A model generated the notes under the pieces. That model made no database searches and was not told the origin of the DNA. It saw nothing but the letters and a program-made list of their open reading frames with translations. Shown here piece by piece: positions 7,184 through 14,774 of a DNA stretch of 37,623 nucleotides. This DNA comes from CAZWDL01 sp964632995. Its GTDB lineage: Bacteria > Bacteroidota > Bacteroidia > Chitinophagales > Saprospiraceae. Position 1 is the stretch's first letter. Each line of letters starts with the position of its first letter. Made by a program: the position numbers and the translations under genes. The stretch is taken from positions 1 to 37,623 of the forward strand of contig CAZWDL010000071.1 of the NCBI GenBank assembly GCA_964632995.1, written 5' to 3'.

Positions 7184-7810
7184 CTATTTGCGGCCAAACA
7201 GGTTGCCCAGCAACCCCTTGCCCAGTCGAGCGATATCGTCAGTAATATCTCCATCATTATCCTGATCGACGAAGCTGTTGATCATGTCCATCGCCGGATT
7301 GTCCTTCTGCGCTTTCTGTTGTGCGAAGGCCCCGTTAAGCATGCCTGCCAGGCCCGATTCATCCAGGTTGTTCTGTTGTTTGGCCTTTCCGAGCATTCCC
7401 AGAACAACCGGGGCCATCGTCATCATCAGTTGGCTGACCTGCTTTTGGTCCAGCCCCGACAAATTACTGATCATGTTGGCGGCGCCCGACTGGCGGCTGC
7501 CCAGCACGTGGCTGAGAATCCCGGCTCCGTTGAGCATGCCGCCGCCGCCCGACTGACCACCCGACAGCATGCCGAATACATCGTTCAGAATACTGCCGTC
7601 ATGATCGCGATCGAGCGCGCTGGCCAGTGCGCTGGCCCCCTTCTTATCTGTGGCGTTTTTCGCCAGAGCGCCTGTGAGCACTGAAGCTACACCCTTTGCG
7701 GCCGCCGCGGTCTTCTCCCGGTCGGCTGCTCCAATCTGATCACTAAGGCCCTCGATAAAAGAAGGGTCGGACATCTTGTCCTGCACCATTTGCAAAAAAT
7801 CGTTTTTCAT
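7184..7810 (-). CDS. DUF937-family protein with two calcium-loop-like motifs
   Basis: A 208-residue protein of the DUF937/YidB-like group, whose function is unknown. It is rich in Ala, Gly, Met and Ser and has no signal peptide or obvious membrane span. Two acidic loops stand out: DRDHDGSILND at 67-77 and DQDNDGDITDD at 182-192. Both follow D-x-D-x-D-G-x-I-x-x-D, similar to EF-hand or dockerin calcium loops. Between them, LSGLDQKQVSQLMMTMAPVVLGMLG (roughly 117-141) is the recognisable DUF937 core. The start at 7810 gives MKNDFLQMV. It lies downstream of the transglycosylase gene on the same strand, 243 bp away. Calcium binding is an inference from the loops only. Confidence 0.85.
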   Translation of the reverse strand: MKNDFLQMVQDKMSDPSFIEGLSDQIGAADREKTAAAAKGVASVLTGALAKNATDKKGASALASALDRDHDGSILNDVFGMLSGGQSGGGGMLNGAGILSHVLGSRQSGAANMISNLSGLDQKQVSQLMMTMAPVVLGMLGKAKQQNNLDESGLAGMLNGAFAQQKAQKDNPAMDMINSFVDQDNDGDITDDIARLGKGLLGNLFGRK

Positions 7811-7847
7811 AAATTTGATTTTGTATTTGCTGAAAAAAAAATGTAGC

Positions 7848-7883
7848 TCTGTTCAGTTTGCCGGTTGCAGAAACTGAAACAGA
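7848..7883. other. Imperfect hairpin upstream of the DUF937 gene
   Basis: TCTGTTCAGTTT (7848-7859) pairs with AAACTGAAACAGA (7871-7883) with one bulged base. It lies about 40 bp upstream of the DUF937 start codon and would be in the leader or promoter region of that gene. Function unknown. Confidence 0.4.
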
Positions 7884-7982
7884 ACATAGCGTTTCGTTTA
7901 TTAGGCCTTTAACGAATGGGAGAGCGTGAAACTTTGGAGTGGCTTAAATCACTTCCTCATAAAAGTACTAAAAGAAAACTTA

Positions 7983-8007
7983 GCATGCAAAAGAGAGGCT
8001 TGCATGC
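7983..8007 (-). terminator. Possible terminator after the lytic transglycosylase gene
   Basis: GCATGCAA (7983-7990) and TTGCATGC (8000-8007) form a perfect 8-bp stem with a 9-base loop. On the minus strand a T-rich stretch (TAAGTTTTCTTTT) follows. The hairpin lies 47 bp after the transglycosylase stop codon. Confidence 0.5.
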
Positions 8008-8053
8008 CGAAGCATTTTTGTAGTGAAAGTCAAAAAAGAGCGTCGTTAATTCA

Positions 8054-9496
8054 CTACAATTTTTTGATTCTCACGTAGGTATCCTTTTTCATCTCTTCCA
8101 TGGGGTTTTTATAGCCATTGAGCTGCAGCAGATCGCGAATGCCGATATCCGGGAGTCGCCCGGCGAGTTCAAAAACGCGCTCGGGTTGCTTCAGGTGATA
8201 GTAGAGGTGCCCGCCTTTGGTAACAAAGTTCTTTTGTTCGCGCACCCAGATGGGGGACTGCAGGTCCACCCTGCTCAGGGAAAGCGTGACCAGGGGCGCC
8301 AGCGCCTCCACCTCTTCCGTCAGCCGGAAACGCCGATATTCCCGGGGGTGATACACGATCAGTTGCTGCCCGGGGGCCACCCTGGCTGTTTTCAGTTTAT
8401 TCCAGGTGCGGATCTGGTGAATGGTACAGCCGAAGCGCTGAGCGATCATGCCCATCGTTTCTCCGGCGCGGATGGTATAAACCGATCTGATGTAGTCGGC
8501 ATTGCGCTCCCCGGCCGGGCGGGTGACAAAGACCGGGGCAGACATGAGGGGGCCCTGCCCTTGCGGATCGGGGCGGTGCGCGTCGACGAAATCCTGAAAA
8601 GCGGGCATGACACGGGTAGGCAGCGTCAGGTAGGCGCCTTTGTCCAGCTGTGGAACCTGATTATCAACGTATGCCGGATTGAGCTCCCGGATCACATCGA
8701 GCGGCAACCCGGTAATCTGGGCGATTTGATAAAAGGTATACGAGTTATAGACTTTAGTGCTTTTCGTCAACTGCAGATCGAGGTCCGGGTATTCGGGAAG
8801 GATGTTGTGGTCTTCGTAATGATGCATCAGGTAGTAAGCCGCGATAAAGGCCGGTACGTAGTTGCGGGTTTCACGGGGCAGAAAGCGGCGGATTTTCCAG
8901 AAATTCTTACTCCGCGCCCGCTTTATGGCACGGCTGACGCGCCCGCCGCCACCGTTGTAAGCCGCGATGGCCAGCTCCCAGTCTCCGAAGCGATCGTAAA
9001 GCTGAGCCAGATATACCAATGCCGCATTCGTGGAGGCATTCGGATCGACCCGCTCATCCACCTGCTCGCTGACTTCGAGCCCGATCCAGCGGGCTGTGCC
9101 CGGCATAAACTGCCAGAGCCCGACCGCACCAACCCGCGAAACAGCCTTCGGATTAAGAGCGGATTCCACAATCGGCAGGTATTTCAGATCCAGGGGCAGT
9201 TTGTGCTGCCTCAGGTACTGCTCGAACATCGGAAAGTACATCACGCTGCGCCCTATGATACGCTGCGCCGCCTCCCGCCTGCGCTCGGTATAGGTGAGGA
9301 TGTAACTCTTAACCACCGAATTGTACTGAGGCGGAACTACGGTATTCTCCAGCTTCTTAATGCGTTCCTTGACGACTTTCTCCTCATAGGGCGGATAGTT
9401 GTCATTCTCCGGGGAATTCCCCGAAGCTGTTATACCGGTCAGGAGGAAAATCGAGAGAAAGGCAATAATCTGCAACCTTAAATAATAGGGTTCCAT
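8054..9496 (-). CDS. MltD-like lytic murein transglycosylase with LysM
   Basis: A 480-residue exported lytic transglycosylase, which cleaves the MurNAc-GlcNAc bond of peptidoglycan to form anhydro-MurNAc. The ATG at 9496 starts a signal peptide (IIAFLSIFLLTGITASG); a TTG nine codons upstream is less likely. The SLT domain covers about residues 90-240, with catalytic Glu111 in VESALNP and the family signatures GAVGLWQFMPGTA and AIAAYNGG. A LysM peptidoglycan-binding domain follows near 340-386 (YTIRAGETMGMIAQRFG). The C-terminal 55 residues (LLQLNGYKNP) resemble a second, degenerate LysM-type repeat. The domain order matches MltD. It has a good promoter at 9540-9568 and is divergent from pheS. 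Confidence 0.93.
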   Translation of the reverse strand: MEPYYLRLQIIAFLSIFLLTGITASGNSPENDNYPPYEEKVVKERIKKLENTVVPPQYNSVVKSYILTYTERRREAAQRIIGRSVMYFPMFEQYLRQHKLPLDLKYLPIVESALNPKAVSRVGAVGLWQFMPGTARWIGLEVSEQVDERVDPNASTNAALVYLAQLYDRFGDWELAIAAYNGGGGRVSRAIKRARSKNFWKIRRFLPRETRNYVPAFIAAYYLMHHYEDHNILPEYPDLDLQLTKSTKVYNSYTFYQIAQITGLPLDVIRELNPAYVDNQVPQLDKGAYLTLPTRVMPAFQDFVDAHRPDPQGQGPLMSAPVFVTRPAGERNADYIRSVYTIRAGETMGMIAQRFGCTIHQIRTWNKLKTARVAPGQQLIVYHPREYRRFRLTEEVEALAPLVTLSLSRVDLQSPIWVREQKNFVTKGGHLYYHLKQPERVFELAGRLPDIGIRDLLQLNGYKNPMEEMKKDTYVRIKKL

Positions 9497-9539
9497 GCGC
9501 TGAAGGTTTAGTTTTAAGTGCAATTAGCTGTCTGACAGC

Positions 9540-9568
9540 CAAAGATAATTAAACAGCTCTACTACAAA
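9540..9568 (-). promoter_or_regulatory. Bacteroidota-type promoter of the lytic transglycosylase gene
   Basis: Read on the minus strand, TTTG (9568-9565), a 17-bp spacer and TATCTTTG (9547-9540) fit the Bacteroidota promoter consensus. The transcript would start near 9534 with a leader of about 38 nt. Confidence 0.7.
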
Positions 9569-9688
9569 TCTACAATATTTTTTTATACGGATTATTCATC
9601 TAAATGTTTTTGACATCGATTTAACACCTGTGACCGCAGGCTTGATCAATCAAAAAGCGACTCACTTTCCCTTCCCCACTATTTTCCT

Positions 9689-9696
9689 TACATTTG
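9689..9696 (+). promoter_or_regulatory. Candidate -7 element for the pheS-hisS-gatA block
   Basis: TACATTTG fits TAnnTTTG. No TTG was seen at the ideal -33 spacing, so support is partial. A start near 9702 would give a leader of about 168 nt before pheS. Confidence 0.45.
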
Positions 9697-9869
9697 CACT
9701 TTCTTTTTGGAACTTATGAATAGCGCTCGCCGGTAAGCATAGAAAGCCTGCTGCCGGTAAAGCACTCGCTTGATGCCTCTGTAACGGCCGGCGCACAGCG
9801 CCGACGCAGAGCCTGAAAGTGGAACTCCGAAAAAAGAAAATAAAAAAGAAGGTTAAAACCGAGATAGCC

Positions 9870-10907
9870 ATGTCCAGCGAAGCATTCGAAAAAGTGAAGG
9901 CCTTCCAGCGTCAGATTGACGAGGCGGCGCCGGAAGACCTCGAGACCCTCGAGCAGTTCCGGATCAGGTACCTGGGTACTAAAAATGTTCTCAAACCCCT
10001 GATGGGAGAGATCCGCAATGTTCCCAACGATCAGAAGCCCGCCTTCGGCAAGCTGATGAACGAGGTCAAAGAACAGGCACAGACCAAGTACGAGGCGCTC
10101 AAACGGCAAATTGAGGCGCAGGCTGAAGACGAGGCCGCCGGCAACATCGACCTCACCGCCCCCGGCGAGCCCGTCGAACTCGGCGCCCGCCACCCCGTTG
10201 CCATCACCATGAACCGCATCATTCAAATATTTGAACGCATCGGGTTCATCGTCGCCGAAGAGCGGGAAATCGAGGATGACTGGCACAACTTCACGGCGAT
10301 GAATACGCCGGAGGATCACCCTGCCCGCGACATGCAGGACACCTACTACCTCCAGGGCAGCACCACTATGCTGCTGCGCACTCATACTTCTTCGGTACAG
10401 GCGCGCGTGATGACCAGCACCGAGCCCCCCATCCGCATCATTGCCCCGGGGCGCGTATACCGCAATGAAACGGTGTCGGCGCGGTCACACTGCCAGTTTC
10501 ACCAGGTCGAAGGGCTCTACGTCGACGAGGGCGTCTCCTTCGCCGATATGAAGCAGACCCTCTACTACTTCGCCCGCGAAATGTTCGGCCCCGATGTGCG
10601 TATCCGCCTGCGCCCCAGCTACTTCCCCTTCACCGAACCCAGCGCCGAGATGGACGTCTACCTGGGTGCCGAAACGGAGAAAGACTATCGCCTCACCAAA
10701 GGCACCGGCTGGCTGGAAATCATGGGCTGCGGAATGGTCGATCCCGCCGTACTCGACAACTGCGGCATCGACTCCGAAAAGTACACCGGCTTCGCCTTCG
10801 GCATGGGCATCGAACGGCAGGCGCTGCGCCTGTACAATATCGGTGACATCCGCCTTTTCTTTGAGAATGATCAACGATTCCTGAAGCAATTCCACTCCGC
10901 GCTGTGA
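9870..10907 (+). CDS. pheS: Phenylalanine-tRNA ligase alpha subunit
   Basis: A 345-residue alpha subunit of the heterotetrameric phenylalanyl-tRNA synthetase, which attaches Phe to tRNA-Phe. The N-terminal coiled-coil arm (about 1-85) binds tRNA, and the class II catalytic core follows. Diagnostic segments are NTPEDHPARDMQDTYY, RTHTSSVQAR, the motif-2 region RVYRNETVSARSHCQFHQVEG (read as two pieces) and the motif-3 segment FGMGIERQALR. The ATG at 9870 gives a normal N-terminus; a GTG at 9819 would add a lysine-rich stretch not expected in the family. The beta subunit gene pheT is not in the window. hisS follows after 16 bp, so the two are very likely co-transcribed. Confidence 0.97.
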   Translation: MSSEAFEKVKAFQRQIDEAAPEDLETLEQFRIRYLGTKNVLKPLMGEIRNVPNDQKPAFGKLMNEVKEQAQTKYEALKRQIEAQAEDEAAGNIDLTAPGEPVELGARHPVAITMNRIIQIFERIGFIVAEEREIEDDWHNFTAMNTPEDHPARDMQDTYYLQGSTTMLLRTHTSSVQARVMTSTEPPIRIIAPGRVYRNETVSARSHCQFHQVEGLYVDEGVSFADMKQTLYYFAREMFGPDVRIRLRPSYFPFTEPSAEMDVYLGAETEKDYRLTKGTGWLEIMGCGMVDPAVLDNCGIDSEKYTGFAFGMGIERQALRLYNIGDIRLFFENDQRFLKQFHSAL

Positions 10908-10923
10908 ACTGAGAACCGAGCAC

Positions 10924-12285
10924 ATGAAACCAACCATCCCTAAGGGCACCCGGGATTTTTCTCCCGAAGAGGTGCGCAAACGAAATTACATTTTTGACCG
11001 CATCCGCGAGGTGTTCGTCCGTTACGGCTATCAGCCGATCGAGACACCGACTATGGAAAAGCTCTCCACACTGACCGGCAAATACGGCGAGGAAGGGGAC
11101 AAACTCCTGTTCCGGGTACTGAACAACGGCGACTTCCTTCGTTCGGCTGACGAACAGGCCCTGCAGGCGCGCGACTCCTTCGCACTGGCCCCCTCCATCT
11201 CGAAGCGGGGGTTGCGCTACGACCTGACGGTGCCCTTCGCACGCTACGTGGTCATGCACAAAAACGAACTCACCTTCCCCTTTAAGCGCTACCAGATACA
11301 GCCCGTATGGCGGGCCGACCGGCCGCAACGGGGCCGCTACCGCGAATTTTATCAGTGCGACGTGGACGTGGTCGGCTCCGATGCGCTGATGTACGAAGCC
11401 GAACTGGCGCAGATCTACGATGAAGTCTTCGACAATCTCGGTCTGAAAGTCGTCGTGCGGATCAACAACCGGAAAGTGCTCGCCGGTATCGCCGAAATGG
11501 CGGATATCAAAGACCAGTTCGCCGCCATGACCGTCGCCATCGATAAACTGGATAAAGTGGGAATGGCCGGAGTACGCAAAGAAATGAGCGAACGGGGTAT
11601 CCCCGAGGCAGCGATCGACAAAGTGGAGCAAATCCTGGCGATCGACGACCTCGATGAGCTGGAAGAGCGCTTCGCCCTCAGCGAAACAGGACGACGCGGT
11701 GTGGAGGAACTGAGAACTTACCAAAAGTATTTCGCCGCCTATCAGCCGAAAAACAAGGTGCGCTTCGATATTACGCTGGCCCGCGGCCTCGATTACTACA
11801 CGGGCTGCATCTTTGAAGTAGCAGCCGATCCCGGGGCCTATCCCAATTTACGCATGGGCAGTATTGGTGGGGGCGGCCGCTACGATGACCTCACCGGTGT
11901 CTTCGGCCTCAAAGGCGTGTCCGGCGTCGGTATCAGCTTCGGAGCCGAACGTATCTACGACGTGCTGGAAGAACTCAAACTCTTCCCCGCCGATGATATG
12001 ACCCGACTGCAGGCCGTGTTCGTCACCTTCGATGCCGAATCACACTTCTATGCCTTCCGCCGCCTCAATGAACTGCGCGCCGCCGGAGTCAATGCCGAGA
12101 TCTATCCGGAACCCGTCAAAATCGGGAAACAGATGAGGTATGTGGATAGTCGCAACGCGCCTTACGCCATTATCGTGGGCAGCGAGGAAATGAAAAGCGG
12201 CAAACTGGCGCTAAAAAATATGAAGACGGGAGAACAAACCCCGCTGACGCTGGAAGAGATTGTCGAAAGATGCTTGAATGCCTGA
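10924..12285 (+). CDS. hisS: Histidine-tRNA ligase
   Basis: A 453-residue class II synthetase that charges tRNA-His in the cytoplasm. The opening KGTRDF, motif 2 around residues 129-147 (WRADRPQRGRYREFYQCDVD read across that span), the histidine-specific RGLDYYTG, and GGGGRYDDL are all present. The C-terminal anticodon-binding domain starts near residue 350 (LQAVFVTF). Length is normal. It begins 16 bp after pheS and is followed by gatA on the same strand. Confidence 0.97.
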   Translation: MKPTIPKGTRDFSPEEVRKRNYIFDRIREVFVRYGYQPIETPTMEKLSTLTGKYGEEGDKLLFRVLNNGDFLRSADEQALQARDSFALAPSISKRGLRYDLTVPFARYVVMHKNELTFPFKRYQIQPVWRADRPQRGRYREFYQCDVDVVGSDALMYEAELAQIYDEVFDNLGLKVVVRINNRKVLAGIAEMADIKDQFAAMTVAIDKLDKVGMAGVRKEMSERGIPEAAIDKVEQILAIDDLDELEERFALSETGRRGVEELRTYQKYFAAYQPKNKVRFDITLARGLDYYTGCIFEVAADPGAYPNLRMGSIGGGGRYDDLTGVFGLKGVSGVGISFGAERIYDVLEELKLFPADDMTRLQAVFVTFDAESHFYAFRRLNELRAAGVNAEIYPEPVKIGKQMRYVDSRNAPYAIIVGSEEMKSGKLALKNMKTGEQTPLTLEEIVERCLNA

Positions 12286-12372
12286 ACGCCGCCTTAGCGA
12301 CAGTTTATAGTGAAATTAGTTTTTCACCAAGCCCTTTCCGGATATGCTAATTCACCACACGATCAGCCAATT

Positions 12373-13809
12373 ATGCCGAAATATCAAAGCCTGCAGGACA
12401 TACAAAGCGCTATTCAGCAGGAGCGGAGCAGCTGTACGCAAGTCGTCGAATACTACCTCGGGCGCATCCGCGAACAGGAGCACCTTAACGCCTATGTGGA
12501 AGTCTACGAGCAGGAGGCGCTCGAACAAGCCGAGGCTTTGGACCAGCGCTTCCACGAGAATCCCGCTTCCGTAGGACGGCTCTTCGGCATGGTGCTTTCG
12601 CTAAAAGACGTGATCTGTCACAAAAATCACGGTGTAACTGCCGGCTCCAAAATCCTCGAGGGTTTTGAGTCTCTGTACTCGGCCACAGCTGTACAACGAC
12701 TGCTCGAGGAGGATGCGATCATCATCGGGCGCGTCAACTGCGACGAGTTCGCCATGGGGTCCACGAATGAAACCTCCGTCTACGGTCCTGTGCGCAATGC
12801 CGCCAATCCCGGCGCCGTGCCCGGCGGCTCTTCCGGAGGCTCCGCCGTCGCCGTACAGGCCGACACCTGCCTGGCTTCGCTCGGCTCCGATACCGGAGGT
12901 TCAGTGCGACAGCCCGCCGCGCTCTGCGGCGTCATCGGCCTCAAGCCCACCTACGGCCGCGTTTCGCGCTACGGCCTGCTGGCCTACGGCTCTTCCTTCG
13001 ATCAGATCGGCGTGCTCAGCCACAGCGTGCAGGATGCCGCCCTGCTGCTCGAAATCATGGCCGGCCACGATGATTTCGACGCCACCGCCAGCCGCCGCGC
13101 CGTACCGGAATTCTCGGCCATGCTAAACCACGAGGAAACGGCCCGCGTGGCCTACCTGCAAGCGGCACTCGATCATCCCGGCCTCGATCCGGAAATACGG
13201 CAGGCTACCCTGGCCTACATCGAAAAGCTCCGCGCCGAGGGACATACCGTGGAGCCCGTCGACTTTGAGCTGCTCGACTATCTCATCCCCGCCTACTACG
13301 TGCTAACCACTGCCGAGGCCTCTTCCAATCTCGCCCGTTATGACGGCGTTCGCTACGGCCATCGCAGCGAGGAAGCCCACAATCTGCTGAAGACTTATAA
13401 AAAATCGCGCACCGAAGGCTTCGGCCGCGAAGTCAAACGTCGTATTATGCTGGGTACTTTCGTGCTTTCGGCGGGCTTTTATGATGCCTATTATTCACAG
13501 GCTCAACGCGCGCGGCGGCTCATCCACGACCGCACGCTCGAATTGCTGGAGCAGTACGATTTCCTTCTCTCCCCCGTGGCTCCTACCACCGCCTGGAAGC
13601 TGGGCGAGTCACTCGAAGACCCGGTAGCCATGTACCTGGCTGATATCTTTACCGTGCAGGCTAATATGGCGGGCACCCCCGCTATCGCTTTCCCGGCCGG
13701 CACCCACTCCAACGGCCTGCCCGTCGGGCTGCAGCTGATGGCCGGTAAATTTGAAGAAGCCAAACTCCTGGGGTTTGCCCATCGGCTGATGGCAGAGCCC
13801 GGTCTTTGA
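12373..13809 (+). CDS. gatA: Aspartyl/glutamyl-tRNA amidotransferase subunit A
   Basis: This 478-residue amidase subunit of GatCAB releases ammonia from glutamine and passes it to GatB to convert Glu-tRNA-Gln (and Asp-tRNA-Asn) to the amide form. The Ser-cisSer-Lys triad is visible: Lys78 in LSLKDV, Ser153 in GGSSGGS and Ser177 in GSDTGGSVRQPA. These positions agree closely with those of well-studied GatA proteins. The ATG at 12373 gives the expected amphipathic start; a GTG at 12310 adds 21 unlikely residues. gatB and gatC are absent here, as is common in Bacteroidota. Its place behind hisS suggests a tRNA-charging transcript. Confidence 0.95.
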   Translation: MPKYQSLQDIQSAIQQERSSCTQVVEYYLGRIREQEHLNAYVEVYEQEALEQAEALDQRFHENPASVGRLFGMVLSLKDVICHKNHGVTAGSKILEGFESLYSATAVQRLLEEDAIIIGRVNCDEFAMGSTNETSVYGPVRNAANPGAVPGGSSGGSAVAVQADTCLASLGSDTGGSVRQPAALCGVIGLKPTYGRVSRYGLLAYGSSFDQIGVLSHSVQDAALLLEIMAGHDDFDATASRRAVPEFSAMLNHEETARVAYLQAALDHPGLDPEIRQATLAYIEKLRAEGHTVEPVDFELLDYLIPAYYVLTTAEASSNLARYDGVRYGHRSEEAHNLLKTYKKSRTEGFGREVKRRIMLGTFVLSAGFYDAYYSQAQRARRLIHDRTLELLEQYDFLLSPVAPTTAWKLGESLEDPVAMYLADIFTVQANMAGTPAIAFPAGTHSNGLPVGLQLMAGKFEEAKLLGFAHRLMAEPGL

Positions 13810-13822
13810 CCCGGCTAATACG

Positions 13823-13857
13823 CTGTCCCAAAAGTAACTGTCTGTAATTCAGGGACA
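13823..13857. mobile_element. Possible IS-end remnant after gatA
   Basis: CTGTCCCAAAAGTAACTG at 13823-13840 resembles the terminal inverted repeats of transposons that begin with GGGCTGTCCCAAAAG-like ends. TGTCCC (13824-13829) is mirrored by GGGACA (13852-13857). No transposase gene is present, so at most this is a solo end or very small remnant. The resemblance is from memory and was not searched. Confidence 0.3.
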
Positions 13858-13866
13858 TGCTTGCGT

Positions 13867-13885
13867 CGCGAAGCATCGCTTCGCG
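13867..13885. other. Perfect 8-bp hairpin
   Basis: CGCGAAGC (13867-13874) and GCTTCGCG (13878-13885) pair perfectly around an ATC loop. It adjoins the composite terminator at 13897-13932 in the gap between gatA and the response regulator gene. Confidence 0.6.
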
Positions 13886-13896
13886 CTCCAAAAAAA

Positions 13897-13932
13897 AAGG
13901 ACCGGATATCGCACGCTGGCGATTCCGGCCTT
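13897..13932. terminator. Terminator between gatA and the response regulator gene
   Basis: AAGG / CCGGA / ATCGC on the left (13897-13912) pair with GCGAT / TCCGG / CCTT on the right (13918-13932), with one bulged T and one unpaired A. The minus-strand transcript then enters a run of T (the A run at 13890-13898), so it is a strong terminator for the response regulator gene. It also lies about 90 bp after the gatA stop. Confidence 0.75.
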
Positions 13933-13954
13933 AATCATAATCCCAAAAACTATT

Positions 13955-14677
13955 TTATGCTTCTTCTTCTGCCTTCACCAGCAACTGAAAACCGTTGCCG
14001 TGAATGTTGACAATCTCGATATTTTCGTCCCGCTTCAGATACTTCCTCAGCTTCGTTACAAACACATCCATACTGCGGGCGGTAAAGTAATTATCCTCGC
14101 CCCAGATCTTCTTCAGGGCTTCGGAGCGCGGGAGGATGTCATTCATATGAATAGCGAACATCCGGAGCAACTGTGCTTCTTTCGGAGAAAGCTTGTTTTT
14201 CTCTTCTTCCTGCCCTCCAGGATCAAATATAAGAATTCTTAATGGAAAATTAAAATGATATTTACCAATATTAAATTCTTTTATTTCTTCCCGGGGATCC
14301 GCCTTCTGTTGTGCACGCTTTAAAATAGCTTGAATGCGATACAAAAGTTCCTCAGAATTAAAGGGTTTGGTGATGTAATCGTCGGCGCCGATCTTGAAGC
14401 CTTTGAGCACATCGTCCTTCATAGTTTTTGCCGTTAAAAAAATGATAGGCATCTCTTTATCCTGCTCCCGGATTTCCCGGGCAAGGGTGAAGCCATCTTT
14501 TTTGGGCATCATAACATCGAATATGCATAAGTCGTATTCGCCTTTGTTGTAGCTCTCCAGCCCTTCGTCACCATCGGTAGCCAGGGTGACCTCGTATTCG
14601 TGCATTTCCAGATAAGAGCGAAGGACATCGCCGAAGTTTTGATCATCTTCAACAAGGAGAATTCTGTTATTTGCCAT
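13955..14677 (-). CDS. rprY: OmpR-family response regulator, RprY-like
   Basis: A 240-residue two-domain response regulator. The receiver domain (about residues 4-120) has the acidic pair Asp11/Asp12, phospho-acceptor Asp54 (IFDVMMP), Thr82 and Lys104 (ITKPF), all intact. A winged-helix DNA-binding domain follows from about residue 140 to 235, with LSPKEAQLLRMF and the recognition region FTARSMDVFVTKLRKYL. The start at 14677 gives MANNRILLVEDD; a longer reading adds 17 residues without support. The kinase gene lies 97 bp upstream on the same strand, so the pair is almost certainly one transcript. The resemblance is to RprY of Bacteroides. The regulon is unknown; proximity to sprA makes envelope genes attractive candidates. 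Confidence 0.92.
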   Translation of the reverse strand: MANNRILLVEDDQNFGDVLRSYLEMHEYEVTLATDGDEGLESYNKGEYDLCIFDVMMPKKDGFTLAREIREQDKEMPIIFLTAKTMKDDVLKGFKIGADDYITKPFNSEELLYRIQAILKRAQQKADPREEIKEFNIGKYHFNFPLRILIFDPGGQEEEKNKLSPKEAQLLRMFAIHMNDILPRSEALKKIWGEDNYFTARSMDVFVTKLRKYLKRDENIEIVNIHGNGFQLLVKAEEEA

Positions 14678-14774
14678 AATATTCCGTTTTTCAGAGTTGC
14701 CCTGCGGAAACAGCCGGCCAAAAGCCAATGCGCTCTCGTAAAGCGAGCAGCGCCCGGCAACCCATTGTCTTGTT

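Larger units (their letters stand above)
9497..9869. other. Intergenic region between divergent mltD-like gene and pheS
   Basis: This 373-bp gap carries the minus-strand promoter at 9540-9568 and a plus-strand -7 element at 9689-9696. Downstream of the latter, the presumed pheS leader (about 9702-9869) holds a six-codon ORF (9717-9737, MNSARR) and a nested hairpin near 9776-9810, with CTCTG/CAGAG outside and GGCGC/GCGCC inside. The ORF is not rich in Phe codons, so classical pheM-type attenuation is not supported. No tRNA or other RNA gene was recognised. Confidence 0.5.

Noticed and set aside
7103..7684. 193-codon plus-strand frame over the DUF937 gene
   Set aside because: It contains the terminator hairpin and is antisense to a gene with family motifs.
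8186..9481. 431-codon plus-strand frame across the lytic transglycosylase gene
   Set aside because: The opposite strand encodes SLT and LysM motifs in order; the plus frame shows no family features.
9717..9737. Six-codon ORF in the pheS leader considered as a Phe attenuator peptide
   Set aside because: The codons read MNSARR, with no Phe.
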